A DNA stretch of 11,633 nucleotides, from contig JAEEQP010000072.1 in NCBI GenBank assembly GCA_016285355.1, forward strand, positions 1-11,633, written 5' to 3'. The position numbers and the translations under genes were made by a program. Source of the stretch: Bacteroidales bacterium (GTDB lineage Bacteria; Bacteroidota; Bacteroidia; Bacteroidales; F082). The notes under the pieces were generated by a model. That model worked only from the letters and a program-made list of their open reading frames with translations, did not search any database and was not told the origin of the DNA. Within the stretch, counting starts at the first letter, position 1. Every line of letters starts with the position of its first letter. This document shows, piece by piece, positions 5,977 through 11,633 of this stretch.

Positions 5977-8460
5977 ATGAAAAAACTGTATGCAATGATT
6001 GCGATGTGGCTTCTGATGGGAAGTGCATCCGCCCAAGTTCTTGTCAATGAGACTTTTGAAAATGGTAACACTGTAGGCCAGACTCCAGTAGGCTGGATTG
6101 GTGATGGTGGCTGGAAAGCTGGTATCACCATTCCTGACGACAACGAAGCCCGAGGGAGAAAGCCACATACCGGCGACTGGTATATGTATGCTACCTATAA
6201 TACCGATGTGTGGATTTACAAGGAAATCAATGTGACCGCAGGAAACTACTATCGTGTGTCGTTCTGGTATGCTACCTGGCATGTCGACCACTTCAACATG
6301 GAAGTCAAAGCCGGTGCAAGTGCTAATCCTTCGGCGATGACGGTGGCAGCGGTGCCGATGATGGTGGTCGACAACGAAGAATATGAGCAGACCTCGGGTG
6401 TGTTCCAGGCCACAAGTTCCGGCTCTTTCTATGTGGGATTCCACAGCGTGGCCGACAATGGGCCTTGGTACTTGTCCATCGATGACATCATCATCGAGCA
6501 GACCGCGCAGTATCATTTCAATGTGGAGCAACTCACAGCCGATACTTCTGTCTATTTCGGCGAGCCTGCCTATCTGCGTTTCCGCCTCAGCAATACAGGC
6601 GAACAATCGGATACTTATCAGTTCAACAGCACAGGTGCCTTGCCGATTGAGTTCTATCAGAATGGCGCGCAAGTGAGCCAGGTCAGTTTGCCTTACAACG
6701 GTTCGGTGGAACTGGTGGCCAAGACGACTTTGCCCATGAATCTGAACAACAATGAAATAGTTCATGCTACCTTTGATGTGGTCTCTAACCATTCTGCCCC
6801 GACACAAAGTGCTGATTTCCAAATTACCGCTTTGGCACCTTATAATAATTACCCCTTGGAAGAAGGTTTCGAGAATGCCTTTGTGCCTTTTGGTTGGCAG
6901 AACAATATTACCAACGGTACTTACGCCTTTGACAGGCGCGAATCGAGCTCCACACCGAGTGCTATGCCGCATGAGGGAAGCCAATATATGGCCCGATTCT
7001 ATACCTACACCAATCCCGAAGGCTGCTCAGCTGAATTGGTCTCGCCCAAGTTAGAACTGAACGCACAAGATAACATCGTTCGTTTCTGGATGTTCCGCAA
7101 CAGCAATCCGAATATCAACCGCCCCGACCGTATCAATGTGTACTATAATTCGGTGCCGAGCTCGGAAGGCGGCCAACTGTTAGGCACTGTCCACCGCTGC
7201 ACTTATTTGGAGCCCGTCATTGCTGATGTGGACGACTGGTATGAGTATTCTTTCACCTTCGACAGCCCAACGGGTTATGGCTTTGTTGTTTTTGAAGGTG
7301 TGAGTGGTTATGGCTGGGACCTCCTTATTGACGACATCTTCATCAACAATTCATCGGAAGACTACGAGGCTCCCACTGTGATTGCTGTCACTGGAAACCA
7401 GACCTACGCCGACACTGAGATGAACCTCACTTTGCGTGTCCATGATGCATCGGATATGCCTGCCACCTTGTCGGCCACCTATACCATTTGGGGTGTGAGC
7501 CACGATTTGACTTTCACTCGCGCTGGTAAGGGCAATTACGACTACACGGCCACCATTCCCGCCTACGACAACCACACTCACGGCACAATGATAGTGCAAT
7601 TGGTAGATGCTTTGGGCAACAGTGCTACATCGGAGGAGATTCCGATCCGTTGGGACTATCAGCGTCCTTTGCTTTTTGAAACCTTTGAGGACTGCACTTT
7701 GTACGGTCTTCCTGAAGGCTGGACTACCGACGGCAACCCGACATGGTGGGATTGGAGTTTCCAAGGTACGGTGTATTACACGGACTATTACGAAGAAGAT
7801 TTCATCGTCTCGCCCCATCGTGGCAATAAGCAAGCCGTGCTGGAATGGGATAATAGCGAGAGTCCTTCGGCACAAGACCAAACCTTGATTACTCCTGTGC
7901 TGACCATCACAAGACCCACCGTGTTGCAGTTCTGGACCTGGGTGCAATACGGCACCGATGGTTACGACCACTTTGCAGTTCGTGTGTACGACACCTACAA
8001 TGGCACTTGGGATGATAAATGGGATGCTGCCGACATGCCTTACGGACAAATCAACGCTTACGATGAGCCCATTTCCATCAACTTGGACGAGTACATCGGG
8101 AAGAATATCAAGATTGGTTTTAGAGGCTACAACAGCTTTGGCGAGTTTTTGGCCTTTGACTGGTTTGTTGACGATGTGAAAGTCGTGCCGACTGACACTA
8201 CTGATGTGAATGTGAATGAATTGGCTGCACTGAAACTGAATGTTTATCCCAATCCCGCCAAGGATGTAGTTTGCATTGAGGCTGCGAAAAACATTCAAAA
8301 TGTGCAACTCATGGGTATCAATGGCGTGATGTTGGAGGACAGAAAGACCAATTCTAATAAGGTGGAGTTGAACCTTGAAGGTTATTCCAAAGGTATCTAT
8401 GTTGTTCGCATCGTGACCGAAGATGGAGTTTCGACCCAAAAAATCAATCTGATTGAATAG
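5977..8460 (+). CDS. Type IX-secreted, multi-domain adhesin-like surface protein
   Basis: The 827-residue protein starts with a signal peptide (MKKLYAMIAMWLLMGSASA, cleavage before Q20 or V21) and ends with a T9SS C-terminal sorting domain (about 750-827: VYPNPAKD, then GIYVVRIVTEDG). It should cross the inner membrane by Sec and the outer membrane by the Por/T9SS system. Between them are three jelly-roll modules of the cleaved-adhesin/MAM-like type at roughly 21-175, 290-458 and 565-738. Each opens with a FE(N/D) strand and GW and ends with an aromatic-rich DD strand (YLSIDDIII, WDLLIDDIF, FDWFVDDVK). Two Ig-like segments (about 180-285 and 463-558) separate them. No protease or glycosidase active site is seen, so binding to matrix, host or carbohydrate is more likely than catalysis; the ligand is unknown. 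Its stop overlaps the next gene's start, suggesting co-transcription. Confidence 0.85.
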   Translation: MKKLYAMIAMWLLMGSASAQVLVNETFENGNTVGQTPVGWIGDGGWKAGITIPDDNEARGRKPHTGDWYMYATYNTDVWIYKEINVTAGNYYRVSFWYATWHVDHFNMEVKAGASANPSAMTVAAVPMMVVDNEEYEQTSGVFQATSSGSFYVGFHSVADNGPWYLSIDDIIIEQTAQYHFNVEQLTADTSVYFGEPAYLRFRLSNTGEQSDTYQFNSTGALPIEFYQNGAQVSQVSLPYNGSVELVAKTTLPMNLNNNEIVHATFDVVSNHSAPTQSADFQITALAPYNNYPLEEGFENAFVPFGWQNNITNGTYAFDRRESSSTPSAMPHEGSQYMARFYTYTNPEGCSAELVSPKLELNAQDNIVRFWMFRNSNPNINRPDRINVYYNSVPSSEGGQLLGTVHRCTYLEPVIADVDDWYEYSFTFDSPTGYGFVVFEGVSGYGWDLLIDDIFINNSSEDYEAPTVIAVTGNQTYADTEMNLTLRVHDASDMPATLSATYTIWGVSHDLTFTRAGKGNYDYTATIPAYDNHTHGTMIVQLVDALGNSATSEEIPIRWDYQRPLLFETFEDCTLYGLPEGWTTDGNPTWWDWSFQGTVYYTDYYEEDFIVSPHRGNKQAVLEWDNSESPSAQDQTLITPVLTITRPTVLQFWTWVQYGTDGYDHFAVRVYDTYNGTWDDKWDAADMPYGQINAYDEPISINLDEYIGKNIKIGFRGYNSFGEFLAFDWFVDDVKVVPTDTTDVNVNELAALKLNVYPNPAKDVVCIEAAKNIQNVQLMGINGVMLEDRKTNSNKVELNLEGYSKGIYVVRIVTEDGVSTQKINLIE

Positions 8461-9730
8461 GGGAGAAGCACATAGGAAAAGAGTTCCGCTTTTTGCCAAG
8501 ATTTTACTTGGCATGGGCATGGGTCTTGGTTTTGGCTTTTTAGCCATGGCCTTGCATTGGGATGATTTTGTGCGCGATTGGGTGGCTCCGTTTGGAGCCA
8601 TCTTTATGCGCCTGCTCAAGTTGATTGCCGTGCCGTTGGTGCTGGTTTCACTTGTTTTGGGTGTGGTAAGTTTAAAGGATATTCGCAACCTGTCACGCAT
8701 TGGAATGAAAACCATACTGATATATGTTTGCACCACCATCATTGCGGTGAGCATCGGACTTGTCACGGTGAACCTTATCAAACCTGGACAATTATTCCCA
8801 AAGGACAAGCAGACCGAGTTTGTGGAGCGTTACCAGCAGACGGTTACGGAACGCCAGAACCAGATGCAGCAAGTGATGGACGACTCTCCTTTGCAGTTTG
8901 TCGTTGACATGGTGCCTGAGAATGTCTTTGAGGCGTTCAGCAGCAATTCCAACATGCTACAAGTCATTTTCTTTGCTTTGATCTTTGGTGTGGCCTTAAT
9001 TTGTGTGGGACAATCACGGACGGCTTCAGTAGTGCGCTTTTTCCAACAGCTAAATCTCATCTTGCTGAAAATCATTGACTTTATCATGGCTTTTGCGCCC
9101 ATCGGGGTTTTTGCCTTGATGGCTGCTTTGATTGTGGACTACGCAGGCGATTTGGGCATCATTTCCGCTTTGGGTATGTATGCCCTGACAGTGGTTTTGG
9201 CCTTGGCCGTGATCATTTTCTTAATCTATCCCACACTTTTGCGCATTTTCAGCAAAAAGAAGCTCGGCCAGTTCTTCAAGGCAGTGTTTCCTGTGCAGAT
9301 GCTGGCTTTTTCGACCAGTTCGAGTGCGGCCACTTTGCCCTTGACGATGGAACGGACGCAAAAACATTTGGGTGTTTCGGAGGAGGTCTCCAGTTTCGTG
9401 CTTCCTGTGGGCGTGACCATCAACATGGACGGCACGAGTTGTTATCAGGCTGTGGCGGCGGTGTTTTTGGCTCAAGTGATTGGCTTGGACTTGACCTTTG
9501 GTCAGATGTTACTCATTTTGGCCACGGCCACCATCTCGTCTATCGGTACGCCAGGCATTCCTGGAGGTTCCATCGTCATGCTGATGATAGTGCTCGACTC
9601 GGTCGGCATCCCGATTGAGGGTTTGGCACTCATTTTGGGCATTGACCGGCCTTTGGACATGCTACGGACAGTGGTCAATGTGACAGGCGATACCACAGTG
9701 GCCTGCATCGTCGATGATACGAAAAAATAG
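8453..9730 (+). CDS. Dicarboxylate/amino acid:cation symporter (DAACS family)
   Basis: An inner-membrane Na+- or H+-coupled transporter of the glutamate/aspartate/C4-dicarboxylate family, 425 residues from TTG 8453. Family hallmarks are present: the hairpin-1 serine motif SSSAATLP (289-296), NMDGT (324-328), hairpin-2 GTPGIPGG (365-372) and DRPLDMLRTVVNVTGD (398-413). D402, R405, N409 and D413 align with the substrate- and cation-binding residues of GltPh; R405 points to an acidic substrate such as aspartate, glutamate or a dicarboxylate. A polar, Gln-rich loop lies at 111-150. No ATG occurs before M21 at 8513, which would cut into the first helix, and TGA immediately precedes 8453, so a TTG start overlapping the upstream gene by 8 nt is most likely. 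The convergent PIN gene ends 4 nt beyond the stop. Confidence 0.9.
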   Translation: MNRGEAHRKRVPLFAKILLGMGMGLGFGFLAMALHWDDFVRDWVAPFGAIFMRLLKLIAVPLVLVSLVLGVVSLKDIRNLSRIGMKTILIYVCTTIIAVSIGLVTVNLIKPGQLFPKDKQTEFVERYQQTVTERQNQMQQVMDDSPLQFVVDMVPENVFEAFSSNSNMLQVIFFALIFGVALICVGQSRTASVVRFFQQLNLILLKIIDFIMAFAPIGVFALMAALIVDYAGDLGIISALGMYALTVVLALAVIIFLIYPTLLRIFSKKKLGQFFKAVFPVQMLAFSTSSSAATLPLTMERTQKHLGVSEEVSSFVLPVGVTINMDGTSCYQAVAAVFLAQVIGLDLTFGQMLLILATATISSIGTPGIPGGSIVMLMIVLDSVGIPIEGLALILGIDRPLDMLRTVVNVTGDTTVACIVDDTKK

Positions 9731-9734
9731 TCTT

Positions 9735-10193
9735 TCATTGTAAAGTTTCTTTACACTTATTTTTTTGCTGTCTCAAATCAAACTCGCAAAGTTCGTCATA
9801 AAACTCGCGCAGCCTTTTTACTTTGACAGGTGGGAAAGGGCTGGTTTTGAGAACGTTGAAATGACTATCTTCGGTAACGATGTAGTCGGCGTTAGCAACA
9901 ACAGCGCAATCGACAAACTTGTTGTCGTCGGGGTCAGTGGTTATCATGTTGAATTGGTAATGCGCATCCACTCTGATGACATTGTTGGCTCGCAAGATGG
10001 CTTCTATGGCAATGTTGGCGGCCAAGGGCGACATGTGCGAGGCAATGATTTCCTCGTATTCCTCTAAAATCGAGTTCGAGATGCAAAGTGTGTATTTTCC
10101 AAGTACAAAGTCTTCCCAAACCTTGTAATAGGTGCTTCGTCTTGACAAGGATTGAAGCAAACAATTGGTATCGAGCACAATGTATCGGTTCAT
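9735..10193 (-). CDS. PIN-domain toxin (COG1569-like)
   Basis: A 152-residue PIN ribonuclease of the putative TA toxin, PIN family (COG1569) type. PIN toxins are Mg2+-dependent RNases that cut RNA when freed from their antitoxin. Acidic residues fall where expected: D8 in VLDTN, E44/E45 in LEEYEE, D90 in DPDDNKF with D95 in FVDCA, and D109 in VTEDSHF. Start ATG 10193 overlaps the antitoxin stop as ATGA; an in-frame ATG at 10274 lies inside the antitoxin gene and adds unrelated residues. The last six residues (CKETLQ) are encoded by the palindrome at 9739-9755, which also occurs upstream of the module, so this C-terminus may derive from the repeat. The cellular target is unknown. Confidence 0.85.
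   Translation of the reverse strand: MNRYIVLDTNCLLQSLSRRSTYYKVWEDFVLGKYTLCISNSILEEYEEIIASHMSPLAANIAIEAILRANNVIRVDAHYQFNMITTDPDDNKFVDCAVVANADYIVTEDSHFNVLKTSPFPPVKVKRLREFYDELCEFDLRQQKNKCKETLQ
9739..9766 (+). terminator. Palindrome that is also a likely terminator for the symporter
   Basis: TGTAAAG-TTT-CTTTACA (9739-9755) forms a 7-bp stem with a 3-nt loop, followed by CTTA and a run of seven T (9760-9766). It begins 9 bases after the symporter stop. It lies inside the PIN gene's final codons on the other strand. Its reverse complement is identical to the 17-mer at 10536-10552. Confidence 0.65.
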
Positions 10194-10420
10194 ACTCTTG
10201 GCCGATAAGGTGTGCGCATGTGTTCGTGGCTCCATTGGGCGACTTTTTCTTCGGTGAGGTCGCCGCTGTCCCAAAGCCTATCAATCTCTTTCTGCAAGCG
10301 CGAGTTCAGGAACTGCACAATGACATTCTTCAATGCGGCAATGTCTTCTTCTTGCGTGATGCAGGAAAGCATGTTGAGCACTTCATATTGTGCAGGAGAA
10401 ATGGTGGTAAGTTGTGCCAT
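10190..10420 (-). CDS. Antitoxin partner of the PIN toxin
   Basis: A 76-residue protein from ATG 10420 (MAQLTTISPAQYEVLNMLSC). It matches the small proteins found directly upstream of COG1569 PIN toxins in Bacteroidota: a short N-terminal segment, a helix with EEDIAALKNVIVQFLNSRLQKEIDRLW (about 24-50), then EEKVAQWSHEHMRTPYR. The acidic helical part plausibly wraps the toxin, and no classical DNA-binding fold is evident, so a role in autorepression is uncertain. An in-frame ATG at 10495 precedes the likely promoter and is rejected. The TGA at 10192-10190 overlaps the toxin ATG by 4 nt, giving tight coupling and antitoxin-first order. Confidence 0.75.
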   Translation of the reverse strand: MAQLTTISPAQYEVLNMLSCITQEEDIAALKNVIVQFLNSRLQKEIDRLWDSGDLTEEKVAQWSHEHMRTPYRPRV

Positions 10421-10444
10421 GATGTTGTTGGTTGTTACAATGGG

Positions 10445-10452
10445 CAAAATTA
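10445..10452 (-). promoter_or_regulatory. -7 promoter element of the PIN toxin-antitoxin operon
   Basis: On the minus strand TAATTTTG (10452-10445) matches TAnnTTTG, about 25 bases before the antitoxin ATG at 10420, giving a short leader. No strong -33 TTTG is seen. Confidence 0.55.
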
Positions 10453-10501
10453 TACATTTTTTCGGATACGGAAAGAATTGATTTGTCTGTTTCATTGGAT
10501 T

Positions 10502-10561
10502 TGTAAAGTGTCACTGTAAAATTTCTTTACACCACTGTAAAGAAACTTTACACTTTTTACA
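10502..10561. repeat. Cluster of TGTAAAG palindromes between the divergent PIN module and efflux gene
   Basis: Two full palindromes, TGTAAAATTTCTTTACA (10515-10531) and TGTAAAGAAACTTTACA (10536-10552), lie exactly 21 bp apart. They are flanked by half-sites TGTAAAGTG (10502-10510) and CACTTTTTACA (10551-10561). The second palindrome equals the minus-strand sequence at 9755-9739, so this element brackets the PIN module. The cluster lies between two divergent promoters and could serve either as an operator. Confidence 0.8.
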
Positions 10562-10599
10562 ATGGTGGTTTTTATAAATAATTGGTTTTTAGTGCTTTA

Positions 10600-10607
10600 T
10601 AATTTTG
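10600..10607 (+). promoter_or_regulatory. -7 promoter element of the efflux gene
   Basis: TAATTTTG matches TAnnTTTG, 45 bases before ATG 10653. The -33 element is weak. The predicted transcript starts near 10614 and would include the hairpin at 10627-10651. Confidence 0.5.
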
Positions 10608-10626
10608 GCATGATTTATGGTTGCCC

Positions 10627-10651
10627 ATGCACATCTTTTAATCATGTGCAT
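10627..10651 (+). promoter_or_regulatory. Hairpin abutting the efflux gene start codon
   Basis: ATGCACAT (10627-10634) and ATGTGCAT (10644-10651) form a perfect 8-bp inverted repeat with a 9-base spacer, ending one base before ATG 10653. In the RNA it would occlude the ribosome-binding region; as DNA it could be a repressor operator. Confidence 0.55.
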
Positions 10652-10652
10652 T

Positions 10653-11633
10653 ATGAAAGCAAGCAAAATCATCACCCTTTCGACCCTGTTTTTGATGACG
10701 GGCACGAGCCTCATGGCGCAGGACACCGTCACGATGAACCTCAAGGAATGTATGCGCTATGCAGTGGAGCATTCCACCAAAATCCGTATCCAGCAGGCCG
10801 ACAACCGAGACGCGCAAATCAACCGCCGCGACGCCATCCTGAACGCCTTCACGCCCGAGGTGAGCGGTGGCACCAACGCTTATTACAACTTCGGTCGTAG
10901 TATCGACCCCGAGACGAACACCTATAGCGTGGTCACCTCGTTCCACAATGGTTACAGCCTCTCGGGCGGAATCGTCTTGTTTAACGGTTTCCAGGCCGTC
11001 AACAATTTAAAGATTACCAAGACGGCGCAACTGATGGGCTTCACCAAAGAGCAACAACTGGAAGACCAAATCTGCCTTGCCACGATGGAGGCCTACTGCA
11101 ATGTGCTTTACTACACCGAATTGGAGAAGGCTTTGCGGGCGCAGGTGACCACGGCGGAGAAGGCCGTGCAACTCGCCACAAAGCAAGAACAATTAGGCCA
11201 AAAGTCTCACGCCGATGTGGTGCAAGTGCAGAGCGACCTCGCCGAAAAACAGTATTTGCTTACTACTTGCCGCAACAACCTTAACAACGCCATCATCACT
11301 CTGAAGGATGTGATGTTTTGGCCTATTGAGGAACCTTTGAAAATTGATGGTTTGGATGTAGGACTGTCACATCGTGGCAGCCCTACAGGAACCCCGGATG
11401 ATGTTTCGTTGTTGGTCAGTCGGGCCAAACAATGGCTGCCCGAGGTGGCCTTGGCCGAGGGCACGATGAAGAACGCCCGCCTCGCCTTGAAGACGGCCCG
11501 CTGGCAACTGCTGCCCACTTTGTCGCTCTATGGCGGCTGGTCGTCGAGCTACTTCACCTATCCGGGCAAGGAGGGCTATGTGCCGACACCATTTATGGAT
11601 CAAATCAAGAACAATAGGGGAGAGTATATACAG
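10653..11633 (+). CDS. TolC-family outer-membrane efflux protein (partial, 3' end outside window)
   Basis: The frame is open from ATG 10653 to the window end, 327 residues with no stop; the family usually has 430-500, so roughly the last third is missing. MKASKIITLSTLFLMTGTSLMA is a Sec signal peptide, with likely cleavage before Q23. The mature protein begins VTMNLKECMRYAVEHSTKIRIQQAD (about 26-50), the typical opening of an outer-membrane efflux repeat, then a beta segment with NFGRSIDPETNTYS and a long coiled-coil stretch (about 120-218) with QLGQKSHADVVQVQSDLAEKQY. The second repeat begins near WLPEVALAEGTMKNARL (261-277). Such proteins form the trimeric exit duct of RND or ABC-type efflux and type I secretion systems; partner genes would be expected downstream, outside the window. 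Codon usage appears GC-richer than in the adjoining PIN module. Confidence 0.92.
   Translation, partial: MKASKIITLSTLFLMTGTSLMAQDTVTMNLKECMRYAVEHSTKIRIQQADNRDAQINRRDAILNAFTPEVSGGTNAYYNFGRSIDPETNTYSVVTSFHNGYSLSGGIVLFNGFQAVNNLKITKTAQLMGFTKEQQLEDQICLATMEAYCNVLYYTELEKALRAQVTTAEKAVQLATKQEQLGQKSHADVVQVQSDLAEKQYLLTTCRNNLNNAIITLKDVMFWPIEEPLKIDGLDVGLSHRGSPTGTPDDVSLLVSRAKQWLPEVALAEGTMKNARLALKTARWQLLPTLSLYGGWSSSYFTYPGKEGYVPTPFMDQIKNNRGEYIQ

Noticed and set aside
5887..8808. Antisense frames over the surface-protein gene (5887-6984 and 7351-8808, minus)
   Set aside because: No motifs or plausible starts; the plus-strand protein has a signal peptide, repeated domains and a sorting domain.
10194..10274. 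N-terminal extension of the PIN toxin from ATG 10274
   Set aside because: The added residues lie in the antitoxin gene in another frame; ATG 10193 gives the canonical VLDTN start and a 4-nt ATGA overlap.
10562..10900. Plus-strand 112-codon frame at the efflux gene start
   Set aside because: It overlaps the signal-peptide-bearing TolC-family frame in another phase and has no recognisable features.

Overview
The window looks like chromosomal DNA of a Bacteroidota bacterium, most likely order Bacteroidales. Evidence: several promoters match the Bacteroidota -7 element TAnnTTTG; a large secreted protein ends in a type IX secretion (T9SS) sorting domain; two genes carry the FISUMP-type domain common in this phylum; and the HtpG sequence has the form usual in this group. 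Shine-Dalgarno sites are weak or absent, also typical of the phylum.

Layout. 3-152 is the 3' end of a FISUMP-domain gene. 347-1278 (minus) is a two-gene AbiEii-type nucleotidyltransferase toxin module. 1379-2023 is a second FISUMP-type gene, encoding a lipoprotein, followed by a terminator. 2104-4023 (minus) is the chaperone gene htpG. 4347-5795 is an ATPase of the archaeal-type ATPase/DUF234 family, with a nuclease-like C-terminus, bracketed by long hairpin repeats. 5977-8460 is a T9SS-exported, adhesin-like surface protein, overlapped at its end by a dicarboxylate/amino-acid:cation symporter (8453-9730). 9735-10420 (minus) is a PIN-family toxin-antitoxin pair. 10653 to the window end is a TolC-like outer-membrane efflux protein, cut off by the edge.

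The picture is of housekeeping and envelope genes (htpG, surface protein, symporter, efflux channel, lipoproteins) with three small accessory modules placed between them: the AbiEii pair, the ATPase-nuclease and the PIN pair. Each accessory module lies next to its own family of palindromic DNA elements. Three 18-bp dyads at exact 33-bp spacing lie beyond the AbiEii toxin. Three ~47-bp hairpins surround the ATPase, two of them 42/47 identical and one on each side. A 17-bp palindrome, TGTAAAGAAACTTTACA, occurs on both sides of the PIN module, and its distal copy encodes the toxin's last six residues. This repeated association of palindromes with accessory cassettes is the most interesting feature of the window. 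The repeats could be operators, cassette boundaries or recognition sites; the sequence alone does not decide between these.

The accessory genes and the second FISUMP gene appear more AT-rich than htpG and the efflux gene. No tRNA, rRNA, CRISPR array or transposase gene was seen.
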